From Bradyrhizobium huanghuaihaiense (GTDB lineage: Bacteria; Pseudomonadota; Alphaproteobacteria; Rhizobiales; Xanthobacteraceae), in contig NZ_VLLA01000044.1 of the NCBI RefSeq assembly GCF_007830635.1, positions 1-38,579 on the forward strand: DNA of 38,579 bases. Reading direction: 5' to 3'. Made by a program: the position numbers and the translations under genes. Positions 26,366 through 34,236 of the stretch are shown piece after piece (position 1 is the first letter of the stretch; the number at the start of each line of letters is the position of its first letter). Below the pieces are notes generated by a model. The model was given only the letters and a program-made list of their open reading frames with translations, made no database searches and had not been told where the DNA came from.

Positions 26366-26395
26366 AAAGCCGCGTCACGACGATGACGCGGCTTT
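26366..26395 (-). terminator. Hairpin terminator of the leftward cargo transcript
   Basis: AAAGCCGCGTCA and TGACGCGGCTTT form a perfect 12-bp stem around CGACGA. On the minus strand it is followed by a short pyrimidine tract (TTTCTTCG), about 60 bp after the stop codon of the 230-aa gene. It may also act against transcripts from the tRNA side. Confidence 0.6.
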
Positions 26396-26457
26396 AAGAC
26401 AGGTTGGCGCTTGCGCTCTAAATTTCGCGACGGCTACTGAGCGTGATACGCGCCTTG

Positions 26458-27150
26458 CTACTTCTTCTTGAACAGATCGATGACATCGGCAGCATCAGCT
26501 GGGAGTGCGACTCCCGCCATCTCCAGCGCCTTTAAGAATTGCCTCACGGCCTCATCGAACTCGTCGAGCGAAATCGCTTTCTCGACGGGCATCTCGTAGG
26601 CTCTGAGAAGGCGTCCCTTACCCCGCTCCGGCTCGCTGACATCGATGATCAGGGGTATCGGATCGTTCGGGTCATCGATGCAGTGTAGCTCGTGAACGCC
26701 TCGTGCGAGAAAGCGAATATGGTCTGGAAAGAGGCGCTGCTGTTTTCGAGCATTGATCAACACTGCATAAGCCTGGCCATCAACCCACCACACCCCTTTG
26801 ATGCTGGGCTTAAACCAGAACCCGAGGACTTTCGTCGGTTGAAGTGGGTGCCGATACCATCTGCCGCGGCCACCGAAGTATTGCTTTAGCAGCCGGACAA
26901 CGTCTTGAAGACTGTTGTTCTTCCAGTCTTGTTCATAGGGGCTGAATTCCGAGGCGATAAACGATTCGGTAGCGTACCCTGCTACGATCGGCTCCAAGCG
27001 CGGCCAGATCGTGCTGTAGGACATGAAGCCCTGTCCCGCTAAACGCTCGATAAGGTTGTTAGCGGTCGAAGCAGCGTCCATGCCCACAACCGAGGGATAT
27101 GCAAACTTAGGAAAATCTAACAGCTCAAAGTACTTTCCGCGCCCTGCCAT
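26458..27150 (-). CDS. Hypothetical protein, candidate toxin beside a Panacea antitoxin
   Basis: 230-aa soluble protein that I do not recognise. Notable stretches are YSTIWPRLEPIVAGYATESF, a Trp/Tyr-rich centre (GRGRWYRHPLQPTKVLGFWF, KGVWWVDGQAYAVLIN), FLARGVHELHCIDDPNDPIP, and an acidic helical tail ending in DVIDLFKKK. It has no signal peptide or membrane helix. ATG 27150 has a perfect AGGAGG 8 nt upstream. It is 83 bp downstream of the DUF4065 gene on the same strand. In Panacea systems the gene beside the antitoxin is the toxin, so a toxic role is a reasonable inference but unproven. Confidence 0.7.
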   Translation of the reverse strand: MAGRGKYFELLDFPKFAYPSVVGMDAASTANNLIERLAGQGFMSYSTIWPRLEPIVAGYATESFIASEFSPYEQDWKNNSLQDVVRLLKQYFGGRGRWYRHPLQPTKVLGFWFKPSIKGVWWVDGQAYAVLINARKQQRLFPDHIRFLARGVHELHCIDDPNDPIPLIIDVSEPERGKGRLLRAYEMPVEKAISLDEFDEAVRQFLKALEMAGVALPADAADVIDLFKKK

Positions 27151-27233
27151 CTAGGTCCCTCCTGTGACATGGAGCCGAATGCCAAGAGGTAGGGCGATTC
27201 GGCCGGCGCGCACAATATACCGCGGAACCGCCC

Positions 27234-27737
27234 TCAATGACGGACTGTGGATTTCTCCTCCCCAGCAAAATGCCGGCGGATAAGCTGATTTGGAATACGG
27301 GGACTCGTGGTCGGATCAGCGAGATGGGCTCGGTACACGATGTCCCAGGGACCATTCGGCTCGTGCGAAAGTGAAACGAGCTGGCCTGTTGTGAAGCGAC
27401 TGTAGTTATTGAACTCCTGGGTAATAATTCGGAGATGGTCCTCGCGGATGTCATCGTAAGGCACCGGAATCCGGGTGCCGGACGCGTAATCGAGATATTG
27501 AGCTGGGCCTCTGATCGGACCTTCCTTGTATATTTTGAAGGAATCGAACACAGGTCGGACGACCGGTCCGAATTGCCATGCCTCAAAATGATTGCGGATT
27601 AGGCCCTCCGGTAGGAGCCTGAGCGAGCCCGCTTGGATGAAAAACAAAAGCTTGTTGATACGAAGATTTGTCAGGTCAAACTCGACCGCGTCGAAGTTCG
27701 CCAGAAGAAAGTTACAGATCTTGCGAGCTTCGTACAT
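27234..27737 (-). CDS. Panacea/DUF4065 (SocA-like) domain protein, putative antitoxin
   Basis: 167-aa protein with the DUF4065 fold: EARKICNFLLANFD, then LTNLRINKLLFFIQAGSLRL (the L-K/N-KL-YF helix of the family), and NHFEAWQFGPVVRPVFDSFK (the diagnostic feAW-x-yGPVvp motif, residues 50-68). The second half holds TTGQLVSLSHEPNGPWDIVY, also typical. Panacea domains neutralise many unrelated toxins, and SocA is a proteolysis adaptor in Caulobacter. ATG 27737 has a weak ribosome site. It is the first gene of a leftward pair and is divergent from the dprA-like gene with a 230-bp intergenic region. Confidence 0.85.
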   Translation of the reverse strand: MYEARKICNFLLANFDAVEFDLTNLRINKLLFFIQAGSLRLLPEGLIRNHFEAWQFGPVVRPVFDSFKIYKEGPIRGPAQYLDYASGTRIPVPYDDIREDHLRIITQEFNNYSRFTTGQLVSLSHEPNGPWDIVYRAHLADPTTSPRIPNQLIRRHFAGEEKSTVRH

Positions 27738-27844
27738 GGCGATCCGGTTAGCAGAGTACTGATCCAGCCTCTATAAGCGTGTCACCGGTAGTGGTGCCGC
27801 GAATCCGATCGGGCGGCCGGCTTAACCCCAGAATCAACAAGCCA

Positions 27845-27872
27845 TTGACGGTATCGAATATTACCGTAGTGT
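27845..27872 (+). promoter_or_regulatory. Possible promoter of the dprA-like operon, with dyad
   Basis: TTGACG (27845-27850) and TAGTGT (27867-27872) with a 16-bp spacer, in the AT-richer space between the divergent Panacea and dprA-like genes. The dyad CGGTA-TCGAATAT-TACCG overlaps the spacer and could be a regulator site. It would leave a leader of about 90 nt. Confidence 0.35.
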
Positions 27873-27967
27873 ATGAACAAAACAAGAACAAGACTTTTCG
27901 TCACAACGCAGAGTGGCAATAGACCGCGTTTAGGTTAGAATGTTCCATTGACCCAGAGATTCGCCGT

Positions 27968-28714
27968 ATGCTTTCGACAGGCATGAACAGATCGTCGGCC
28001 CCTCGAAGGTCAGGCTACGTGGCGCCGGCCTCCCGCCACCAGTTTCCGCTGCCTGCGCTGCTGACAAGAATCGGGCGAGGGAGCTTGGCCGAGAAGCAAC
28101 TCGATTTCTTGCGCGAGGGGTCATCTAGCCGCGAACCCTCGGTCTTTTATGCCGGCGACTTGGACATCCTCGATAGTCCTTGCGTATCGATCGTGGGAAC
28201 ACGCGAGGTATCGGAGAACGGTTGGAAGCGCGCATCAAAGCTCGCTCGCCAATTGGCAGAAAACCATGTGACCGTTGTGAGCGGTCTCGCAAAAGGCGTC
28301 GATACGGCAGCGCTTTCAAGTGCTATCGAGAGTGATGGACGGGTGGCAGCCGTCATCGGCACGCCGCTCAACAAAGCTTACCCCGCAGAAAACGCCGCCC
28401 TACAGACCGTCATTTACAAGCACCACTTACTTTTATCACCTTTCGAGGAAGGGGAGCGTGTATTTCGGTCCAACTTTCCGGTCAGGAACCGGGTCATGGC
28501 CGCGATCAGCGACGCCACAGTGATCATTGAGGCGTCCGATACATCGGGCACGCTCCATCAAGCTGCTGAATGTCTACGCCTTGGACGTTGGTTATTCATC
28601 GCAAAGTCTGTGTTGGATGATCCGACTTTGACTTGGCCAGCGCGCTTTCTCACCGATAAGAAAACCGTGCCACTCGAGTCCGTGAACGACATCATGGACC
28701 GCATATCGAAATAG
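27968..28714 (+). CDS. DprA-like SLOG-fold protein (ShosA-like antitoxin candidate)
   Basis: 248-aa protein with the DprA/Smf Rossmann (SLOG) motifs in order: VSIVGTREVSENGWKRA (73-89), VTVVSGLAKGVDTAAL (101-116), VAAVIGTPLNKAYPAEN (126-142), FPVRNRVMAAISDATVIIEA (170-189) and SGTLHQAAECLRLGRWLFIA. It lacks the C-terminal winged helix of housekeeping DprA and is shorter. Linked to a phosphoribosyltransferase gene, it matches the DprA-PRTase pairing of ShosTA, where the DprA-like partner is the antitoxin. A second in-frame ATG lies at 27983. The role as antitoxin rests on this architecture. Confidence 0.85.
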   Translation: MLSTGMNRSSAPRRSGYVAPASRHQFPLPALLTRIGRGSLAEKQLDFLREGSSSREPSVFYAGDLDILDSPCVSIVGTREVSENGWKRASKLARQLAENHVTVVSGLAKGVDTAALSSAIESDGRVAAVIGTPLNKAYPAENAALQTVIYKHHLLLSPFEEGERVFRSNFPVRNRVMAAISDATVIIEASDTSGTLHQAAECLRLGRWLFIAKSVLDDPTLTWPARFLTDKKTVPLESVNDIMDRISK

Positions 28715-28719
28715 CAGAC

Positions 28720-29364
28720 GTGCTCTCCTCCGCCTGCCGAGCGCAATACTTGACTCGTGACGTGCCATCGATGCGGCGCGTGGATTATGATTCTACTCAT
28801 TTGGTGAAGGCTGTTAAGGGCTTAGAGCTGCACCCCAATGCATACACCTGGGTACCTATTGATGGCACGAACACCAAGATCGTGAACGCTAATAAGGACC
28901 TTGCGATCAAATGGTTCGCAAGCTGGGCTGCAGCTAAGATCGTGCAACTGGGCAATCAGCCGAAAATTCTTATTCCCATTCCGTCGAGTAAAACCATCAT
29001 CGCCTCAACGGAAGATTTCAGGACATATAAGATCGCGCAAGAAATTGCCGCTCGCGTGCCGAATGCGACGACAACTTCCGTTCTTCGCTTCATTGAAGCG
29101 AGGCCAAGCTCTCGCGAGGATGGCGGCTCGCGAGATCCGAACGTCCTTTACCCTAACATGGCGCTTACCGGAGCTGTCCCGCTGGGGCAGATCATATTGG
29201 TCGACGACGTCATGACCTCTGGCGGTCATTTCATTGCCGCTTCGTGGAAGCTAGCGGATCTAGGGCGAGCGCCTGCGCTGGCCATTGCATGCGGGCGCTC
29301 GCTCGACGCTGCGATTGACGACCCCTTCGCGGTTGCTCCAGAAGATATCGACATTTCGCGCTAG
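28720..29364 (+). CDS. Phosphoribosyltransferase-domain protein (ShosT-like toxin candidate)
   Basis: Up to 214 aa. The PRPP-binding loop QIILVDDVMTSGGHF (residues 158-171) is canonical for type I phosphoribosyltransferases; ILIPIPSSKTI supplies the expected strand and loop. No substrate-specific hood is recognised. In ShosTA-type systems the PRTase partner is the toxin, reported to act through nucleotide metabolism. The GTG at 28720 begins 5 bp after the dprA-like stop and suggests coupling; ATG 28771 (197 aa) is an equally possible start, since neither has a good ribosome site. Its TAG overlaps the TAG of the convergent protease gene within CTAG (29361-29364). Confidence 0.82.
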   Translation: MLSSACRAQYLTRDVPSMRRVDYDSTHLVKAVKGLELHPNAYTWVPIDGTNTKIVNANKDLAIKWFASWAAAKIVQLGNQPKILIPIPSSKTIIASTEDFRTYKIAQEIAARVPNATTTSVLRFIEARPSSREDGGSRDPNVLYPNMALTGAVPLGQIILVDDVMTSGGHFIAASWKLADLGRAPALAIACGRSLDAAIDDPFAVAPEDIDISR

Positions 29365-30134
29365 GCCTCCCGGCTCTTGTTTTTAGACCAGCCCGAGAGG
29401 TAGTGGTCCAAACGACCCTTGAGGTGCTCCTCGTTGGCATTGATGATGTCGTAGATCGGCTCGATGGCAAGTACCGCCATGAACGGCGTATCATTGCCTT
29501 CTGCTAAACTTTCGGTCACCACCCCAAGTAAAAAATCGAATTGGCAAATGAAAGGAGCTCCACTGAAACCGCCACGCGCAACTGAAGAGACTATGAAGTG
29601 AACAAAGCTTTTGTCGTAGCGGTCAATGTCGGCATTAATCTCAGCCGAAACCGCTACTTTGTTCGGATGCCTGGAAAAAGGAACACGCGGATAGCCGCAT
29701 ATCATTCCCTTCGTGAGTACAAATTGATCATCGATCCAGTCATCCCATAGCTCTGGCAGAGGAATGAATTTATGATCCTCGCCCTTGGGAGGATCCTCAG
29801 CCGCGTGATCTCCGAATACATCCTTCCAGAGGTCCGAGAGTAAAATAGCGAGATCGATGTCGTCGTTGCTGTGAGGGAGGATCTTTGTGACCGGGTGACC
29901 CTCTTTGCCATACCGAGTATCGCCCTCAAAGAGGACTATATCTGCCATTCCCTCGACTACGTGCTTGGCTGTGACAAATGCGCCTCCACCAATGTGAAAG
30001 GCTGTGCCGTTTCCAATATCACCTGAAGGTAGGGTGACCTGCACTCTCACTACGCAGAGCTCATATCGGTGAAATAGTTCGGCGGGATCCAATGTTCGGC
30101 CGCCTTCGGCCCATGGATTTCCGGTATCTGTCAT
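29361..30134 (-). CDS. Trypsin-like serine protease
   Basis: 257-aa protease with a complete catalytic triad by motif: GNGTAFHIGGGAFVTAKHVV (His58), NDDIDLAIL (Asp94) and ARGGFSGAPFI (Ser191). There is no signal peptide or membrane anchor, so it is probably cytoplasmic, unlike DegP. Such isolated trypsin domains are recurrent in bacterial conflict systems, where they activate or destroy an effector. ATG 30134 was chosen because GGAGG lies 8 nt upstream; the longer ORF to 30299 adds 55 non-conserved residues. It ends convergently with the PRTase gene and is separated from the satellite cluster by two hairpins. Confidence 0.85.
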   Translation of the reverse strand: MTDTGNPWAEGGRTLDPAELFHRYELCVVRVQVTLPSGDIGNGTAFHIGGGAFVTAKHVVEGMADIVLFEGDTRYGKEGHPVTKILPHSNDDIDLAILLSDLWKDVFGDHAAEDPPKGEDHKFIPLPELWDDWIDDQFVLTKGMICGYPRVPFSRHPNKVAVSAEINADIDRYDKSFVHFIVSSVARGGFSGAPFICQFDFLLGVVTESLAEGNDTPFMAVLAIEPIYDIINANEEHLKGRLDHYLSGWSKNKSREA

Positions 30135-30309
30135 TGCGCATCCCTCCAGCTTCCGAGGGTATGCTACCACAATCGGAGGTAGGCGCGAGCCGCCGCCGGG
30201 ACGCGGGACAAGGGAGCGGCGGCTCGCTCTGCCTGCCGCGCCCGGAAAGGAAGAAGGGGCCGCAAGCTGTGTGCTGTTATTGGATGGCACGACCTGCACA
30301 CTGCGCGCC

Positions 30310-30375
30310 CCGGCTGGGATGAAAGACCTAAGGACCAGCCGGCATGCCCTCCCGAGACGATGGCGATCGGGAGGG
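30310..30375. terminator. Two hairpins between the packaging cluster and the cargo
   Basis: CCGGCTGG/CCAGCCGG (30310-30317 with 30335-30342) and CCCTCCCGA/TCGGGAGGG (30347-30355 with 30367-30375) are perfect stems just after the last leftward gene of the packaging cluster. Neither has a T-run, so termination is only a likely role. The gap is 247 bp, with no gene seen. Confidence 0.4.
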
Positions 30376-30381
30376 ATGTTG

Positions 30382-31224
30382 TTAATCGGCTCTGACGCGC
30401 TCCGGCTTTTGCTTCTTGGCGCGCGCTAGCCCGATGCCGAGTACGGCGCGCGGGTCCGCGTCAAGCCTGCGAGTCAAGGCCAACCCTTGCTCTTGCGCGA
30501 GTTCAATCAGCGCTTCCTCTTCTTGCTCGCGAGCCAGCAGCTCGGCCTCCAGCTCCAGCAGCTTGGCCGCGCGGTCATCCGCCGACATCGTCAGCGCCGG
30601 CTGCGGTAGCTTGTCGATCTCCTCGTGCAGCCTCTTCTCGAGCGCGGCGGGGTCGAGCCAAGAAAGCGCGGCGCCAATATCAAGCTTTGCTGTCCAAGCG
30701 CCCTCAACCGACGTGTTGAAATCCGCTTGGAACGGCCGCCCATGATCGAAGGTGATCTTTGGCCGGCCCCGCTCGCGCTGAGCAGCGACATAAGTGGATG
30801 CCAGCTTCTTGATGTCGGCGGCGGGGAGCGCTGCTTGTAGTACCCGCACGCGCTCAGCAGCGAGCGCTTTGATCTGCGCTCGCAGGTTCGAGACAGCTTG
30901 CGCCGCGGTCATCTTCGTCGCCTCAGGTGTGGCGCGACTCGGCTTTGCCATCTCATAGGTCCCAGCCGCGCCCAAGAGCCAACGTTTGATGTTGGCGACG
31001 AGGTTCGCCAAATTTCGATGCTGCTCTTGAAGATCGGTAAGCCGAGCTTGAAGACGCGTCAGCTCTTGGTCCATGGACGCGAGCTCGGATGCGGGAGCCG
31101 TGCTGCGCGCTCTGGAGAGTTCGGAAGCTCGGCGCGCGATCGAGCCGACGGCGTCATGCAGCTCCATGGCGCGCGTGTCGAGCCGGTCCAGCTTCACCTG
31201 AGCTAGGGTTGGCAATTGCAGCAT
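30382..31224 (-). CDS. Hypothetical protein with coiled coils, last gene of packaging cluster
   Basis: 280-aa helical protein. The N-terminal half is a long coiled coil (LASMDQELTRLQARLTDLQE, then LANLVANIKRWLLG) and the C-terminal half is charged and helical (LLELEAELLAREQEEEALIE). The middle holds KITFDHGRPFQADFN. I recognise no family. ATG 31224 has GGAGGG 6 nt upstream and follows the previous stop codon by one base; the longer ORF to 31434 overlaps that gene. The position directly after terminase genes suggests a packaging or head-related role, such as a scaffold-like or capsid-interacting protein, as inference only. Confidence 0.7.
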   Translation of the reverse strand: MLQLPTLAQVKLDRLDTRAMELHDAVGSIARRASELSRARSTAPASELASMDQELTRLQARLTDLQEQHRNLANLVANIKRWLLGAAGTYEMAKPSRATPEATKMTAAQAVSNLRAQIKALAAERVRVLQAALPAADIKKLASTYVAAQRERGRPKITFDHGRPFQADFNTSVEGAWTAKLDIGAALSWLDPAALEKRLHEEIDKLPQPALTMSADDRAAKLLELEAELLAREQEEEALIELAQEQGLALTRRLDADPRAVLGIGLARAKKQKPERVRAD

Positions 31225-31225
31225 G

Positions 31226-31582
31226 TCAGGCCCTCCGCCACGCCTGCTCAACAGCCGCGCATCGCTCGGCATATCGAGCCTCGGCATCGGACACGCCCGC
31301 CACCGGTGCTGGCGGCGTCGTCTGGGGGGCTTTGGCGCCGGCGGGGGGCTGAGCAGGCGCCGGGTGCCGCCACCGATCTGACAAGCTCCGCTTGCGGTCT
31401 TCATAGGCGGCCTGCCGAGCATCGCGGTCGACATCCGCCAGCGGCAGCGATCCGGGGCGGTGCAGCCCGGCGGGAGCTGCGTCCATGATCATCTGCGCCA
31501 CTCGGACGGTGGCGCCATCCGGAACTACGTTGCCGGCCAGTGTAATCCGTTTGCCGTCCCTATCGAAAACTTCGCTCTTCAT
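31226..31582 (-). CDS. Hypothetical protein, 118 aa, coupled to terminase
   Basis: Begins MKSEVFDRDGKRITLAGNVV, followed by PDGATVRVAQMIMDAAPAG, then a basic and proline-rich region (RHPAPAQPPAGAKAPQTTPP) and a short helix (DAEARYAERCAAVEQAWRRA). Its ATG overlaps the terminase large subunit stop (ATGA, 31579-31582), and AGGAGG lies 9 nt upstream, which makes it a confident gene of unknown function. The N-terminal beta-like segment with flexible tail would suit a small structural or DNA-binding partner. Confidence 0.75.
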   Translation of the reverse strand: MKSEVFDRDGKRITLAGNVVPDGATVRVAQMIMDAAPAGLHRPGSLPLADVDRDARQAAYEDRKRSLSDRWRHPAPAQPPAGAKAPQTTPPAPVAGVSDAEARYAERCAAVEQAWRRA

Positions 31583-33132
31583 CTGATCAGTCCTCCTGAG
31601 AAGAGATACCGGGTGATCCGCCCGGCTCGGAAATCCGTGTTGTCATCGATATGGCCGGTACCGACCCAGGCCATCGACGAGTCATAGGCGTACTTGCGCA
31701 CGCCGACGCTTGTGAGCGCGCCGGCTACCGCATTGGCGATGTCATCGTGAGCGCCGGGGCCGTGATCGATGCTGTCCTTGCCGGATCGCGTCACACGGCG
31801 CTCGAGGCCGACGAGCTGCTGCAAGAGCTTCGGGTGGTCGAGCAGATCGACCTTGCGTGAATTCACGAGCGGCAAGAAATCGCGATAGAGATCGGACTTT
31901 GGCTTGGCCGCGCTGTCATAGGTGATGCCGTGGGCCCTGAAGGGCTCCTTGACCCAGTCCCCGCCGTAACGATCCCCCAAAATCTTGGTGATACCGTACG
32001 ACTTGAGCAGCTTGGCAAACTCTCCGACAACTTGCTCCGGCGAGAAGGGCGGCTTGCGCTCTCGCAACGCGTCGAGCGTCGCGATGCCATTCTGCTTGGA
32101 AGCGATGGCCAGGGTCATAGAGTCGGCCGAGCCGCCTGAAGGGTCGCAGAAGGCTGAATACTTCATCCTTTCGATCCGACCGCGCTCATAGACATTTTTC
32201 GAGATGCAGGCCTCGACGGCTTCGCGAGTGATGAAGTCTTCGATGTCGGCTCGGAATTGAGCCAGATACTCGGCGCGAGCGGATGCGGCGTCGCGCTCCA
32301 TTTCCGCGTCAATGAAGCTTTGCGGTACGCTTGGGTTCATCCGGCGGGTCGCCGCTTGCCAGACGAGGACGGGGTCATGCTCGCGGCCGAAATGCGCGCG
32401 ATGCGCCTCATAGAGCACCCCGCGCCGCGAATAGGGCGAGCTGGCACACAGCAGCATGCTATTGGGGATCGTGCTCATCCCCGGCCGCAACGCGTTCAGG
32501 ACTTCATAGTCGGGCTCGGTGCTGTCCTCCGCGCGCCAAAAGGCGACTTCGTCCAAGAGAGCCGCGACGAGAGTATAGCCACGTACCGAGCGGAAAGAGC
32601 AGGTGGCGACCTCGATTGAGACCGAGTTAGCGAGATCGAAGCCCTCCGCCGTCTCTCGGGTGATGAGCTGAGCCAGCATCGGCACCCCTTTGAGCAGGGC
32701 GGCGATGTAACGCAGAATGACGCGGCTTTGCTTTCGGTCCGCCGCGATAACGAGGATGGTACCGCGCTCGCCAGGAGCAAGATACGGCCGATAGTCGAAG
32801 AAGGCGGCTAGGAAGACCGCGACGAGGGCGAGAACGAAGCTCTTGCCGGCGCGTCGCCCGCAGACAAGCCACGCTTCCCTTGCAATCTCACTCGGCGCGT
32901 CATTGCGGGACGTGCATTCGCGGTAGATGCCGAGCTGGTCTGCATCCATCGGCAGGGCGAAGAGAGCGCAGAGGAAAGCGAGCCATGGCTGCCAGCTCTG
33001 CCAATCGTCCTCGAACCACGACGCGAAGAGCTGAGGGTCATGTATGCAGTCGATAATCGAGCCGTCCTGCCTTGATCGAAGACGAGGTATGGGCTTCCCA
33101 TGTTCAGCGGAAGCTCGATACCTCTGGATCAT
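31579..33132 (-). CDS. terL: Phage terminase large subunit
   Basis: 517-aa packaging motor that translocates and cuts DNA. ATPase: Walker A CGRRAGKS (91-98), Walker B ALLDE (191-195), coupling motif LLCASSPYS (227-235). Nuclease (RNase H fold): Asp330 in FCDPSGGSADS, Asp387 in ILGDRYGGDW, and Asp463/464 in AHDDIANAVAG. All key residues are present and the length is full, so it is probably active. ATG 33132 overlaps the small subunit stop (ATGA). No portal gene follows, which is unusual for a phage genome. Confidence 0.92.
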   Translation of the reverse strand: MIQRYRASAEHGKPIPRLRSRQDGSIIDCIHDPQLFASWFEDDWQSWQPWLAFLCALFALPMDADQLGIYRECTSRNDAPSEIAREAWLVCGRRAGKSFVLALVAVFLAAFFDYRPYLAPGERGTILVIAADRKQSRVILRYIAALLKGVPMLAQLITRETAEGFDLANSVSIEVATCSFRSVRGYTLVAALLDEVAFWRAEDSTEPDYEVLNALRPGMSTIPNSMLLCASSPYSRRGVLYEAHRAHFGREHDPVLVWQAATRRMNPSVPQSFIDAEMERDAASARAEYLAQFRADIEDFITREAVEACISKNVYERGRIERMKYSAFCDPSGGSADSMTLAIASKQNGIATLDALRERKPPFSPEQVVGEFAKLLKSYGITKILGDRYGGDWVKEPFRAHGITYDSAAKPKSDLYRDFLPLVNSRKVDLLDHPKLLQQLVGLERRVTRSGKDSIDHGPGAHDDIANAVAGALTSVGVRKYAYDSSMAWVGTGHIDDNTDFRAGRITRYLFSGGLIR

Positions 33133-33587
33133 GCAGCCCTCACTCGATGGCTTCCATTAAGTCGAGGCGGATCATCGTCAGCAATCAAGCGGCTGCGCAG
33201 ATACTCGCGAGGGCTGGCCGGTGTCACGTCGCGCGGCTCCCGCTTTATGCCGAGTTCCTTGAGCAGCCGCCGTAACGAGTTCGAGAGCGTCTGGTAAAGC
33301 ATCAGGTCGTCATTCGATGCCTTGCCTTCAGCGAGAGCAAAGTTCATCTCCAGTTGCTCTAGAGCCGTCATATGGGTGGACGCAGTCCGCACGAGCGCCA
33401 TCTCGCTCGTGCTAAGACGATCGGCGCCGCCAAGATCAGCCGAAAGCAAATCGATGAGATCGCGAAATCTTCGGTAGTATAATGTGCGCTGGTCCACTTC
33501 TTTCGGAAATAGACTTTTGCCGTTGGTGACGCGTGATCTCGCTTTAGTCTTTCGCTGAGTTAGTTGCTTGCTTGCAGCCATCTGCAT
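33129..33587 (-). CDS. terS: Terminase small subunit-like protein
   Basis: 152-aa protein with a basic N-terminus (QRKTKARSRVTNGK) and a helical core: LYYRRFRDLIDLLSADLG, LSTSEMALVRTASTHMTALE, EGKASNDDLMLYQTLSNSLR and RLLKELGIKREPRDVTP. This arrangement resembles TerS proteins of phages and satellites that bind the pac/cos DNA. The TerL gene overlaps by 4 bp, which supports the call. ATG 33587 or 33581 are possible starts, both with a weak ribosome site. Confidence 0.8.
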   Translation of the reverse strand: MQMAASKQLTQRKTKARSRVTNGKSLFPKEVDQRTLYYRRFRDLIDLLSADLGGADRLSTSEMALVRTASTHMTALEQLEMNFALAEGKASNDDLMLYQTLSNSLRRLLKELGIKREPRDVTPASPREYLRSRLIADDDPPRLNGSHRVRAA

Positions 33588-33823
33588 TCCAGATGCTTCG
33601 AGATTTTGCGCAAGCTGGGTCTATATCTCCGCTAATTGCAACCCCGTGCTGGAAGGCTGCCTTTCTAAGGAGGTCTGCTGCTGTCGACCTTCTGGTCGCA
33701 AATCAGAAAATGCGCGGCACTCGCTCGTTCGAGCAAAAATATTCGCTCGGCCTGTTTGTCTTTCAGTGCTCAGAAAACCCTTCCGAATACTTTGTAATCG
33801 CCGCCCGTAACAAGACAGCGCAC

Positions 33824-34123
33824 CTACTTCTTCGGTGCATCCGGGCCTTTGGCGCTCTTCATTTTTTCCTTATACCGTTTGACTATCTCGGGCCACTCGT
33901 GCGCGGATTGTTCGGCCCGTTTCGCTTTGCTCTCGGCTGCTATCTTCTCATTGCTTGGGGGCGTCGGAGGCACAATGATTTCAAGGCTTGCGTCGAACCA
34001 CAGTCCTTTCTCGTCCTCTCCGAAGTCGATCTTGTGAAATTCAGCGATCTTCTTCGCGAACTCGACAGAGATCTTCTCGATTGCTTCCTCCCAGAGGGCG
34101 TCATAATTCGCTTCTCTCCACAT
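33824..34123 (-). CDS. Small hypothetical protein, 99 aa
   Basis: Charged helical protein: WREANYDALWEEAIEKISVE, FAKKIAEFHKIDFGEDEKGL, then SLEIIVPPTPPSNEK and a basic end (KRYKEKMKSAKGPDAPKK). No family recognised. The ribosome site (AGAG) is weak. It lies in the leftward cluster between the HTH-like gene and terS, with gaps of 113 bp and 236 bp; the latter contains no gene on this strand, although a 222-codon opposite-strand frame crosses it. Confidence 0.55.
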   Translation of the reverse strand: MWREANYDALWEEAIEKISVEFAKKIAEFHKIDFGEDEKGLWFDASLEIIVPPTPPSNEKIAAESKAKRAEQSAHEWPEIVKRYKEKMKSAKGPDAPKK

Positions 34124-34236
34124 CTGCTCTGTCAGGCGGCCCTTAACGTTCAGTTTTTGATGCGGTCTTCAGGAATTTCCACCATTCGTCTTCCTCCGCT
34201 CTTCTTGCTACAACTACCGATGTGTCGCCGAAGCTG

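Noticed and set aside
27968..28714. Housekeeping dprA for natural transformation
   Set aside because: It lacks the C-terminal winged-helix domain, sits in a mobile element, and is coupled to a phosphoribosyltransferase gene and not to topA, as dprA commonly is.
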